A stretch of DNA of 64,000 bases from Lates calcarifer (lineage: Eukaryota; Chordata; Actinopteri; Centropomidae), in the NCBI RefSeq assembly GCF_001640805.2, contig NC_066833.1, positions 5,913,456 to 5,977,455 of the forward strand, in the 5' to 3' direction. The notes below the pieces were generated by a model, which had not been told where the DNA came from, made no database searches, and saw nothing but the letters and a program-made list of their open reading frames with translations. The position numbers and the translations under genes are program-made. Positions 38,107 through 48,319 of this stretch are shown piece after piece. Position 1 is the stretch's first letter; the number at the start of each line of letters is the position of its first letter.

Positions 38107-38175
38107 CAAATGACGTTAAAGCACACCCTCGAATATAATATTGCGATTATACAACTATTACCAACAAAATAAAAT
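38107..38175. repeat. Direct repeat, copy 1
   Basis: About 70 bases (tcaaatgacgttaaagcaca ... ttaccaacaaaataaaatg) recur 532 bases downstream at 38639-38708 with few differences. Probably internal parts of an older transposon present twice. Confidence 0.8.
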
Positions 38176-38638
38176 GTGTAATCAAAATCTGTTCATGTTG
38201 AAGAGCAATTTCCTCTCAAAATTAAAAGGTTTTGGCGAGTGTTTTTCCCGTTTCCGTGGAAATACATGGGGTCTAACTATTAACTGGAACACAATCAGTC
38301 ACGTCAGTGAACTCCTATTTGTAATGGAACCGAGTTTACCACTACGGCAAATAATCAGACCCTTAGTAACGACCTAGCAACAGAAATGATTTTCTAGTCC
38401 CAGATGAGCGAACTCTGAGCTGACATTAATGCTTTATCGAGGTCTTGGAATTGACCGGACCAAATCAATAGCCTACTGCACAAATAAATGTTACTTTTAC
38501 TAACCACGTTATAACAAAGACGCTGCATTTATTTACTCACACATATGTAGCTTCTGCAACTGCAATCTTTTACATGAATTTTAAGTTATAGCGCCGTGTC
38601 ACCGACACAGCTGATGGAGAAAGCCGATGCGCTTTGCT

Positions 38639-38708
38639 CAAATGACGTTAAAGGACACCCTCGAGTGTAATCTTGCGATTATAGAACTATTACCAACAAA
38701 GTGAAATG
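38639..38708. repeat. Direct repeat, copy 2
   Basis: Second copy of the 38107-38175 segment (tcaaatgacgttaaaggaca ... ttaccaacaaagtgaaatg). Confidence 0.8.
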
Positions 38709-38910
38709 TATATGGCGGAGTAATATTTTTAGTGATGAGTAAGGTGTGCTGTCATGCTGATTTGAGCACATTCTAAATGTCTTCCTGACCAATCAGATTG
38801 CTCGGTCGAAACTACTTGTATAATTTACAGAGGTAACTTTGCAGTGTAACTTTTCTGATTGCTGAAAGTGACATGAAATAAAATAGAAGAACAAAACAGA
38901 GCGTGAAACC

Positions 38911-38950
38911 GAGCCCGACCCTGCTTACCTTCCGATCAGATCAGGCGTGC
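38911..38950 (-). pseudogene. 5S rRNA gene fragment (middle part)
   Basis: On the minus strand it reads GCACGCCTGATCTGATCGGA then AGGTAAGCAGGGTCGGGCTC, the 5S segment around bases 25-65 with a small internal deletion. It is joined at 38951 to a second copy of the retrotransposon tail. Confidence 0.75.
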
Positions 38951-39085
38951 AATATTTACAAACAATCACACAAACGCATACACAAAAATGAAAAAGCTGA
39001 AATTAAGCCCACCCTTATCGTCAACATATATAAGCCCACACCCATTACAAAAACCTTGACCTTAACATTAAATAAACATCCTCAG
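38951..39085 (-). mobile_element. Second copy of the 5S-associated retrotransposon 3' tail
   Basis: Matches 36175-36450 in pieces: atttacaaacaatcacaca, aagcccacacccatta and cattaaataaacatcc occur in the same order in both. No RT-coding part remains. Confidence 0.65.
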
Positions 39086-39307
39086 ACTTGAGTCCACTTG
39101 ACTCCCAAACCGCCCCCGCAGGTGTTTGCACTCACTGTACTCAATTATCAAGTAGCAGCAGTGCAGCTTTCACAGAAGCAACTTCCCAGCGTCTAGTGAC
39201 ATGACACAAAACGGAATGAAGCACAGGCTGCAAAATCGTGTGCTTTTACTATGGGTCAACTGCAGAGGCAGCAGCGCCCTCTGTTGATGAAAAGTGGGGA
39301 TAAAAAA

Positions 39308-39437
39308 CTTACAGCATATAGACTATAAAGCACCTGAGAGTCTAAGGCAGTCTCCCAAGTATTAACCAGGCCTGACCCTTTAACCTCCAAGTCTGTAGGC
39401 CGAAATCAGGCGTGTTCAGGGTAGTATGGCCGTAGAC
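39308..39437 (-). pseudogene. 5S rRNA pseudogene, near full length
   Basis: On the minus strand it starts GTCTACGGCCATACTACCCT then GAACACGCCTGAT, and continues with GGTCAGGCCTGGTTAATACT, GGGAGACTGCC and CAGGTGC. A small insertion precedes the ending TGCTGTAAG. Internal-promoter bases are changed. Its downstream flank (39265-39292) matches that of the 36 kb copy (36017-36044). Confidence 0.8.
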
Positions 39438-40868
39438 AACAACATACATGTAAGCACTTGGCAGCAAAATACAGCTTTAGGCATGTTCTCAAAATACCTA
39501 TGGCTGTTCATTAACAGTTGCTCCAATCAATCATATTGAGAAACCATGAGAAGCCTTTAGCGTGTTTTTCCAATAGTTGCTGTTGCAAAGGAATTGACAA
39601 AAAAAAAAAAAAAATGCTGTCAATATTGCTTCCAACCTACCTGCAGTTGAGAGAGGGGGAGTTGGATTGTGCTGGTGTATGCACAATGACCATTTCAAGG
39701 GTAACTTATGTTGCTGTTTATGTCACTAACGTTTTTCTTTGTTGTGTTGGACATTGTACCCCTGAAACTGAACAACTATACATAGCAACAATAGCTAAGG
39801 CTGGCTAACGAGTTGCAGGGTGCAACTGTGGCACAGAGGCTACAATGTGTCTTCTCTTGTGCTATTAATACATTTGTTTGTCATCAGAAAAAAAAGCAAA
39901 AATACTCAGTATACCCAGTACTTTTATAGCACCATCTCATATGAAGGCAGTTCAATGTGCTTTACATACATTTAAAATACAAAAATGCAAGTGGTGCCTC
40001 AAACTCCAGGAAGTACAAAAAAATTCTTCACACATTATCGTCGTCATCATCATCAAACATCATTACATCAAGACTGTCTATGTCTTAACCTCCTGGTGAA
40101 ATTGCTTTAACATTTAAACATTTAGCACTGTCAAAGTTGACAGTACCCTGTGTTCATTTTGTCTCATGCAAATGTACATAGAGATAATTTAGATAAAGTT
40201 TAATAAATGACTTTTCCTCCATCTGATTACTGGCAGTTTGCTGCATTGTACAGATTCACTGACTGTGTGGTATGTCTGGATTTTACTCATTAATACACTG
40301 TGTAATTAGAATTCTGAATTAAAAGGCTGTCCACGTGTATTATCACACTATCTTTAACAGCAAGTTTCTTGTCAATTGCTGGCAGTTTATTAGTAAATTT
40401 AATCTCTAAGACTAACACTGTCTGACATTCTTCTCTTCCTCTCCGATGAGTGCAGACCTTTCCCACCAAAAGTGAAGATGATCAAGTGTCTCTACCTAAT
40501 GGAGAGTCAGGATTAACATGAGGAGGTGTGTTCCTCATTGTACTCTTAGTGTGTGAATCAAGCAAAAGCACCAAATATTTAGTGGTGTCTGCTTCTCTGA
40601 TTTGAGAATTTCTCTTTTTAATATTGTTGCAAAGTAAATATCTTTACGTGTTGGTTGCCGTTCCAACAAAACAAGCACTTTATAGGTGTCACCTAGATGG
40701 GATTAAAAGTTTGACGTTGAACCACGTCCTGTTCTGCAGGCTGCAAACAAGCAACAGAAAGAGCTAACAATAGACAAAGGAGATGTACAGTGCGTGACCA
40801 AACCAACTGTTAGGTATTTAATAAGGAAGAAAGAAGCAGGAAGAGTAAATAATAATAAAATGGAAACG
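39438..40868. other. Intergenic between repeat cluster and il17d
   Basis: No gene recognised. A piece at about 39917-39990 (cttttatagcaccatctca, tcaatgtgctttacat) resembles fish SINE-tail repeats. Confidence 0.5.
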
Positions 40869-40874
40869 TTTATT
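40869..40874 (-). terminator. il17d: Candidate poly(A) signal of il17d
   Basis: AATAAA on the minus strand, 320 bases after the il17d stop codon. Nearby AT-rich sequence contains ATTTA pentamers of the kind found in unstable cytokine mRNAs. Confidence 0.4.
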
Positions 40875-40939
40875 TTCTCACTCCCTTTAATGATGTTATG
40901 ATCACACCAGCTGTTGAACAAAAATGGTTAAGTTCTATC

Positions 40940-40985
40940 TTGTCATGTCTGCATCTTTCTGCAGAGAAAGATGCAGAGATGACAA
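40940..40985 (-). promoter_or_regulatory. il17d: Long stem-loop in the il17d 3' UTR
   Basis: Two 21-base arms (40940-40960 and 40965-40985) are reverse complements except for one position, around a 4-base loop. The inner 13 base pairs are perfect. It lies about 210 bases after the stop codon, before the candidate poly(A) signal. Function is unknown. Confidence 0.6.
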
Positions 40986-41193
40986 ACCCAGAATAAAGGT
41001 AGACTACATTTTAAAAACACCCATTTCTTGCCAGATGTAAAAACAGTAACAGGTTTAGTGACAGTAAATCAAACCCTCTATCATCCACATATTCAATGTG
41101 TATCAGTTTGGGGATAAAGTTATAGGAGAAAGGAGAAACCGACAAATGTGGATCTGGTGTAGAAATCTATTGATTGTGACTGCTCTGCTCCCT

Positions 41194-41521
41194 TCACACT
41201 TTCTTCACTTTGTTGCCTGCAGACAGGAGTCCAGCTTTGGGCTCTGCCCTCTCCAGGCTCTGGTTGCTGTTGTGGATGTCCCGCTCTTTTTCCAACAGCG
41301 GCACACAGGTGCATCCCACAGCGACAGAGATGTAGATCTCGGTGTATGAGTGTCGGCCACCGAGGCAGGAGCCCGTTCTCTTCAGGATGACGGAGGGAGC
41401 ATAGACTGGAGTGCTGTGGTACTGGTCACTGTCCTCGCCGTACGGTCCAATCAGGCAGCCTTTACACAGGCAGTAAGCCTCTGGGATGTTGCGGGGATAC
41501 CTGGTCGGGTCGTACGTGATC
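41194..41521 (-). CDS. il17d: il17d coding exon 2 (residues 103-211)
   Basis: Starts ITYDPTRYPRNIPEAYCLCK and contains all C-terminal cysteines. It ends GLLSAGNKVKKV and TGA. The acceptor is ctttgcag. Confidence 0.95.
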
Positions 41522-44027
41522 CTGCAAAGATGCATTCAACACATGCATTATTCATTTTGCAGAAACAGAGTTTCTATTCTTTAAGCTGATTTCTGCCTCT
41601 TATGCCATAATTACAGGTCAAGCACACATGAACACAATAAAATGTGTCTGGTGTGATCATCAATTCACTAAAGGGAGTGGGAAAATAAATGTCTACTAGG
41701 CATTGGAGGCATTGTGTCTACCAGATGAGACCAGTAGCCTTTACATAGCCAGAGCTGCTACCTGACATTAGCAGCTGACAGTATTCTTCACTGTGTGCAA
41801 CTCTACTTCACACAGTAACAGAGCCACAGCAATGGGGCTGAACCAGGATTTGAACCAGTCTCCCCGGTCGACCTTGCAGCCACAAACAAACCCACTGAGC
41901 TAAGAGGCCCCTTCGCACTCACTGCCTCTCTCTATGGAGCTGGAACAGTGACATTAAAATTTTGACACTGAAAATAAAATTTTGCATAGAAAACAAAACC
42001 TGAACTGAAAAAGAAAACACTGGCATTGAAATATCTGTATTGGGAAAAGTTGTTTTGGCTCTGAAACAAGTACTGGCATTGATAAAAGGAGCAAGGAGCA
42101 CACAATCTACATATTGAGAAATCTAAAGGAAAATGGGGTCTTCTTGTTTGTTTGTTTGTTTTTTTTAAAGGCAGTCAAAGCATTTTCTAGTAGAATTTAT
42201 AGAAAGTAGAATTTATCTTATAATTTATTTTTTATTTTCAAGTTTCATTTGTCTTGGAACAGGACTCTTTATCTAAGGTTTAGATTGATCCTAACCCTTC
42301 CACATTGATAAGCACCAAATGACCTATGCAAAACAACAGAACAAAGGTATGTATACAATATGCTGACTAATCTATTTTCTGTTTTTCTTTTCTGCACCAC
42401 CTTATAATGTACAGTACTGTGCAAAAGTTTGAGGCACTTTTTATGTTTTTACTTTTATCCTTCATCAGTTCCATCAGGGAGGTGTCTAATCAGTCCCAGA
42501 TTAATTCTGCAGCAGGAAATGAAACCAAACACACAGTCAGCATCATAAAGGACTATTCTCAGAGACAAGAAGAACAAGGAGTCCTGCAGTAGATGATCTG
42601 ACCCCCACAGAGCCCTGATCTCAACATCATGTAAGTACAGGTGTACTGAGGAGAACTGAAGGTGTTTTAAAGCCAAAGTGGGGAGGGCGCTCATAGGAAA
42701 TACTGATCTGATTTAGGTTCCATCTATTCAGATCATTCCTTGATTGAAATAATCTTAAAAATACACCAGGAAGCCACTAGATGATCAGCACTGAGGGCCA
42801 CGTCATTCGGGAGGGCATCCAGTCAGCTTTTGTGTCTGGGCTTGCTTCTGTCTTTTCTACTTACTACACCTTCAGTCTTCACTATCAGCATGCTTACATC
42901 CTTCAGCTGGTACTGTGCTCACATTTTGAGGACCTTGTGCTTCTTGAGTTTCATCTCACAAGTCACAGACAAGCTGCCCAAAACACCTGATTACTGGAAG
43001 CTTTTCTGACACTAATCAAGGTGAAATATACAGTCTCTTTCTCTGCTCTGCTCCATTTTCTTGAGAAAATCATCACTGAGTTTACGTATTGCATGGTTTC
43101 ACAGGTGACAATGTGTGTATGCGCTATTTATTAGTTTGTCGTTTAATAATTGCCATTTGTTTATTTTTCTTTTGCTTGTGTAGCTTATTTTGATTAGTAT
43201 TAATCTGCTTTATTATTTTTTTTTATCAGTGTAACATGTGAAATAACACTATGGGCAACTCCACACATACAACTGTGTTAGCAGGTACAGGACCAGCACG
43301 CACTAGGGAGGGCTTATGATTTTTTTGCCAGCACAAGGCAGGTTTCTTTTGTTTGTTGTCTTGAAATGGATAAATGAACCAGCAAAACTACAGATGTTGT
43401 CAGACAATGGACTTCCTTAGCCTGCGTACATAACGTGCCTATGGTGCATCAGCAGCTCTTTGATTTTGATTTCAAATTTAGATTTTTGACAAAAAGCCAC
43501 CACTATGTGTAATTCCCAAAAAAGATTATAAAATGTAACATCACCTACAGCTAATATAGTAAAGGACAATCTCTTGTGAAAATACAAATGAACAGTAAAC
43601 CTTTCACAAGTATTTTACTATAAATGTAGAAAAATAACATCTTACTGCCTTTTTTACAAGTAGCAGTACACTTTCAGTAACAGCAAGATGCTGTTAATTT
43701 TACAGAAACATAATAGTATCACTGCTGTTTTTTGAGGGAAAAATCTTTAACAGCGTCCTGTCAAGCTATGTATTATATCATCCCATTTTGCAAAACACCA
43801 ATTTGTGACTTCATATACAAAGCAAACATTTCTGATGTTTGTGTTTTTCAGGTATAGCTATTTGAGGCTGTATGATATTTTGATTCAAGAGATCTGTCAT
43901 TCAACACTGACCTGACCAGGAGTCCTTTCAAAGGCCCCTGAAAGTGTTACAATAACCTTGGTGGAGTTAAAACTCAGCTCTGTGCCAGTAATTCCACCTG
44001 TTAAAGTTTAAATACACACTAAAGACT

Positions 44028-44087
<60 letters not shown>

Positions 44088-44643
44088 GTGTTATTTGTGT
44101 CTCCACAGCTCAACAAGTTATGGAAACATTTTCATGACAAAATACCATGAGATGAACGTTTGTTGAATGATTGAAATACAAGTTGCAACATAGATATTTT
44201 ATTTATTTTTTAATTGAAGTTGGGTTTTTTTTAAGTTGCAGCCTCACACAATAATAATGGAGTGAAATAAATGTGTAATTTGTACAAGCATTATAATGTA
44301 AAATACTATTCCCTTTATGTTCCACCTGCTCTCACCTGTAGGCCCAGGGGGAGATGCTGAGCAGGTTGACTGGGAGGCGGGTCTTGCCGTCGGTCGGCGA
44401 CCGTGCAGTGGTTGGGCAGGTAAGGTTCCGTTTGTCCTGCGGCTCCAGCTGCAGGGCGTGATGGAAAGCGCTCATCACTCCGACCGAGAGCCGCCCGAAC
44501 ATCTGCTCCAGGATCTCTTCCGGCAGGTCCAGGCATGACCGGGTCCTGGTGGCCTTCTTTCGTACCCGCCCTGCCCCGGCCGGCCAGCCCAACAGCAGCA
44601 CAGTCAGGTGCAGCAGCAGCAGGACGCTGATCCGACGCGGCAT
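41194..44643 (-). CDS. il17d: Interleukin-17D, two coding exons
   Basis: Exons on the minus strand: 44643-44336 and 41521-41194, joined across a 2.8 kb GT-AG intron inside an Arg codon (ag|g), giving 211 codons; the human protein is about 202 as I recall it. Residues 1-24 (ISVLLLLHLTVLLLGWPAGA core) are a signal peptide, so the product is secreted. Conserved blocks follow: EEILEQMFGRLSVGVMSAFH, LTCP, SPWAYRITYDPTRYPRNIPE, AYCLCKGCLIG, PVYAPSVILKRTGSCLGGRH and YTEIYISVAVGCTCVP. The Cys in CLCKGC, SCLGG and GCTCVP form the cystine-knot fold of the IL-17 family. The basic, variable tail is normal for IL-17D. The first ATG in good context is used. ift88 lies 2.5 kb upstream on the same strand, as in other vertebrates. 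Confidence 0.96.
41834..41912 (-). mobile_element. tRNA-like sequence (SINE head or tRNA fossil)
   Basis: On the minus strand it reads GGGGCCTCTTAGCTCAGTGG ... GGTTCAAATCC ... AGCCCCA. A-box (TTAGCTCAGTGGG) and B-box (GGTTCAAATCC) sit at tRNA spacing, and the outer GGGGC/GCCCC can pair. The stem has mismatches, so it is not a working tRNA; most likely the head of an old SINE. Confidence 0.6.
42410..42640 (+). mobile_element. Tc1/mariner transposon relic
   Basis: The left end tacagtactgtgcaaaagtt matches a Tc1-type terminal repeat with its TA. Beyond a deletion, transposase sequence survives at 42600-42630 encoding QSPDLNI, part of the Tc1 catalytic SPDLNxIE motif. The right end was not found. 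Confidence 0.6.
44031..44083. repeat. AAT trinucleotide repeat
   Basis: About 17 uninterrupted AAT units in the il17d intron. Confidence 0.95.
44336..44643 (-). CDS. il17d: il17d coding exon 1 (residues 1-103)
   Basis: Contains the signal peptide, helical N-terminal region and the SPWAYR motif that starts the IL-17 core. The donor is ctacag|gtgaga. Confidence 0.95.
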
Positions 44644-45260
44644 CGCTGTGCGTTTCTTGGTTTGGTGTTGTGCTCACGCGCGTATCTAAGAGAAGTTTCC
44701 CCACGTGCTGTCGTTTCCTTTCTTAAAAGATGACAAGTAGATTATCAAGATACAAGTGACCTTTGGTAATGATGCGGATTTTACAGCTTTCTTTCCTCTG
44801 TTATAATCCAGTAAAATGTTGTAAAGCCAGCGGCAGGCAAGCAGTCCATAGTCCTGGCGTGGAAACCGAGGCACAGGCGCGCTGCCAGGGAAACTGCGGA
44901 AACATTTTGGCACCACACGTCCACAGCGTCGCCAGGAGCAATAATTGCCCTGGAATTAAAAATTATTACAGCGTTGGGAGTTTTACACCTGCTGCGTTCT
45001 GTTAAAGACGAGAAAATGCCACCAAGAGCGTTTTTCTGTTACGTTTCTCCAGCGATGTGTGGGTAAAATCTGATGGTAGTTGTTTGTGCGCGCAGGGACA
45101 GTGTGATCCACCATCCAGAACAAAATTGAATCAAACTTAAGTACTAGATAAATCTTAAACTTCTAGCCCCGGTAATAAAGAGCTCAGCCTTTGTGAGAGC
45201 AGCTCCTGACGGGAGTGGGAGGTCCAGACTGTTGGCTGTGTGTGCTCTGCTGCTGGATCC
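44644..45260 (-). promoter_or_regulatory. il17d: Upstream (promoter-side) region of il17d
   Basis: Sequence before the il17d ATG is richer in CG dinucleotides than its surroundings and has no clear TATA box. A perfect E-box CACGTG sits at 44702-44707, about 60 bases before the ATG (it may be in the 5' UTR). The transcription start is not determinable. Confidence 0.35.
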
Positions 45261-45909
45261 TGGCGTCACACTAGAGTCTACTTCATTTAAAGATAAACTG
45301 GATCCAGCTATGTCCAGTCTCTTATGTCAGCTCTGGTTTCATACAGAAATGTCAAGGTCGAACAATCACAAATAGAGACAAATCATTTCTAACAGCTATA
45401 AAACGCATTTCTGTGTTTTTCTCTATTTCCATTCCCCCTGTCACTTACTATGATGTGTTCTGTGAATTTATGTCATTAAGATTTATGTGAGGTAAAAGTT
45501 TAAAATTATATTATACTCATAAAAAGCCAGTTAAAGCTTAATTCACTACAGTTTGCTCTCCACCAAATCCTCGGTTTGGTCTGCTGCCTTGCAGAGGAAA
45601 AGGTCACATTAATAACTAAGACTGTCAATGTGCTGTCAGTAAGAGACAGCATGGTTTGTGTTTTATCTGAAGGTCATTGTGCTCTGAATGAAACATTTTC
45701 TCTTGAATAGATGAAAGATTTTCTTTTTTAATTATATAATGAACCACAAGGAAATGAACAAACAAGAAAAAATAAATATTATACAACAAAAAATAGTACA
45801 AAATACAAAAAGTAATGACCAACATGGCCTGCAATGGATGTATTACGTATGTTTGGTATGTTGTGTTGATGGATTTTCCAGAAGGTTCCCAGGCTCACAC
45901 ATGGAAACA
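45261..45909. other. Intergenic between il17d and ift88
   Basis: AT-rich, no recognised gene or repeat. Confidence 0.55.
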
Positions 45910-46712
45910 TACAGTGCAGTCAAAAAATATTAGGACAGTGATATGTTTTTCATTGTTTTGGCTCTGTGCTTCAACACTGAATTTATAATGAAAAGGGGAC
46001 ACTGGGGTACAAATGCAGACTTTCAGCCTTTTTGGCAAGTCTTGCCATTTGTTTTGGGTGAACTGCACAGGCCTTGTAACCCATTTACTCTTGGTTGGAA
46101 CAGTGTGTCCATTAAGGTCTATTATTTCCACACACTTCATCCAAAATGAATGCAAGCACCCTCAAAGCAACGCTATGTAATATTTGCTCTGCAGCCACAA
46201 ATGGTAATTAGCGCAGGACACTGGCACATTAAATTGTGCTGGACTCTTAATGGTTAAAGGTACTGGAGGCAGCATACCCCTAGAAACTAACCGGTCATAT
46301 AAAGACAACAAAGCCTATCAATTGCTTGACCAGAGCGCTGACTGCATAGTCCAATTCACTGAGGTAAAACACCCATGACCCATGATTCCCAGCTTCAGGA
46401 GCAGGAAGTGCTGTCGCTGTAACAAACACACCAAACTCTGTTTATAATTGTTGACATTTTCAAAGTTTTCTCTCTGGATATCAGAGAACACTGTTTTTTA
46501 ATGAATTCTAAGTGTTTTTAGCTGATCTTTTGGCGCAGGGCCTGATTCCAACAATTTAAGCCACTGACCATCACTCAGTTAGGCACTTTACCAAAGTTAC
46601 ATAGTGCAGTCAGATGATTTTCTTAAAGTTTAAATAACAGTAATTTTTTAATTGCAGATTACTGTGCTGTGAGTTAAACAAAGCTGTCCAAATATTTACA
46701 GACTGCACTGTA
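45910..46712. mobile_element. Non-autonomous Tc1/mariner-type transposon, interrupted
   Basis: The left end (from 45910) reads TACAGTGCAGTCAAAAAATA then TTAGGACAG. The reverse complement of the right end (to 46712) reads TACAGTGCAGTCTGTAAATA then TTTGGACAG. Both ends include the TA target of this superfamily. The interior is interrupted by another repeat at about 46166-46606. No transposase remains. Confidence 0.75.
46166..46606. mobile_element. MITE nested in the Tc1-type element
   Basis: It starts aaagcaacgctatgtaatat. Near its right end is caaagttacatagtgcagt, whose complement resembles the start, so these may be terminal inverted repeats. Homologous to 29484-29780. Confidence 0.5.
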
Positions 46713-47100
46713 ACCAAATTCTTGTAGAATGTTTCACCATTCATTCCTCTGCTAAATGGATATGTATAAATATTTACCATTGAAAAATTAGCAGTATGCC
46801 TATCTGTTTTTCATGTAAAGTGACTCAGATTTAGGGAAAAGTTGACCAATCTGACAGAGGTAAAGACATTCGACTCCTGGACAACTGCTGATGTAAACAG
46901 TGAAGGAATAACAGTCACTGAACCTTCATTGATTACCATGAAAAATAAAGTCTTTATCCTGTAACATTTACATTTTTAGCTGAAGAGCTGGGTTTAAAAT
47001 AATTTGGTTTCATGGAGAAGCTTTGCGCTCTGGCCTTTCAGAGGTGACAAAGAGGTGACAAATCAGGCTCAGCAGCTGGTGAGGCAGAGGGTGGAAGAGC
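46713..47100 (-). other. ift88: Probable ift88 3' UTR and downstream flank
   Basis: Non-coding sequence after the ift88 stop codon. No convincing minus-strand AATAAA was located, so the transcript end is not placed. Confidence 0.4.
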
Positions 47101-47222
47101 CTACTCTGGCAGCAGGTCGTCTCCCAGCTCTTCATCTGCGAAGTCGTCATCCTCCGTGCGCCGCTTGGCCCCCGTCTTTGGTCTCTCCATCTGAGGCCCC
47201 AGTGGGTCCATGTAGGATGCAT
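47101..47222 (-). CDS. ift88: ift88 last coding exon
   Basis: Encodes DASYMDPLGPQMERPKTGAK then RRTEDDDFADEELGDDLLPE and TAG, the hallmark acidic C-terminus of IFT88. Confidence 0.97.
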
Positions 47223-48286
47223 CTACACACAAGAGGAACAGAAGATTTACTCATTATGAAATGTCCTGGGCCCTATTTTTCAATAAGTTTAGAGTGTTTC
47301 TACAAACTCTCTTAAATCTCTACACGTGTTTTCCAAAGCAGTGTTTAAGAGTGGCAGTGGAAGAAGTTTTCAAATTAAAAATTAAAAAACACCTAACCAT
47401 AAAAATGCTCAGTTACAAGTAAAAGTTCTGATTTTAAATTTTTAAGTGTAAGTACAGAAGTTGCAACAAAATATACTTAAAGTATCAAAAGAATGACTGC
47501 TGCAGAATGACTGCTGTCAGCATTATTATTGCATTTATACCACATTAATATGTAAGTGGTTCTTAGATGTTGAAGTTAGTTTTTAGTTAGTTGATTACAG
47601 AGGTGAAGAGAGACACAGAGAAAATAGGTTTTCCTCACCTAGTTCTTTTGGGCTGCTGGCCTCGTAGGGCTCACTGGAGGCAGGAAGTGACCTCATCTTG
47701 GCGCTCAGCCGCTCCCCCTTAGTGCTGTTGCTGCTGTGGCTGCTGTCTGCAGAAAACACACACACACACATACTTGAATTTAGAAAACCAGTCATAATAT
47801 GAATCAGCTGCTCTGACACAGTTAAAAGTTATAAATGCACCTCAAAGCTCGACCAATTTATATACAGGTATTTCAAACTTTCAAAATTCCAAAACTCCAG
47901 CTTCTAAACCTTATTAACTAATTTTAACACACTGTACTATACTCCAAAAACTATGCCATGCAATCATTCCGCAGGAGACTATTCCTCCTCAAAGTTATAT
48001 CACAATCTATCCAGTAATAGCTGACCCCGTGACCCTGTGTTATCTGTCATACACTTACGCACATTTCCAAAGCTTTTGTGGTTCTGGCTATGTTTAGATT
48101 GCTTTTATTATATGACAAAGTTAAATGTGGTATGAGAACCGTCCATGACTCAACAATTTCAAACCCAACTGGATAAAGTCAAAGCAGCATAGAGATCAAA
48201 CTGAAAGTAAGCTTGTTTTTCCTCACTTTCTGAAGAGTCAACATGATAAAGATGTGAGACTTTCATTTCACAGAGTCAGTTACAAA

Positions 48287-48319
<33 letters not shown>

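Larger units (their letters stand above)
41522..44335 (-). other. il17d: il17d intron
   Basis: Contains a tRNA-like SINE head (41834-41912), a Tc1-type relic (42410-42640) and an AAT repeat (44031-44083). Nothing else recognised. Confidence 0.7.

Noticed and set aside
36056..39437. Working 5S rRNA genes
   Set aside because: All copies are truncated or carry insertions and changes in the internal promoter.
41834..41912. A functional tRNA gene
   Set aside because: The acceptor stem has mismatches and the anticodon arm is poor; better explained as a SINE head.
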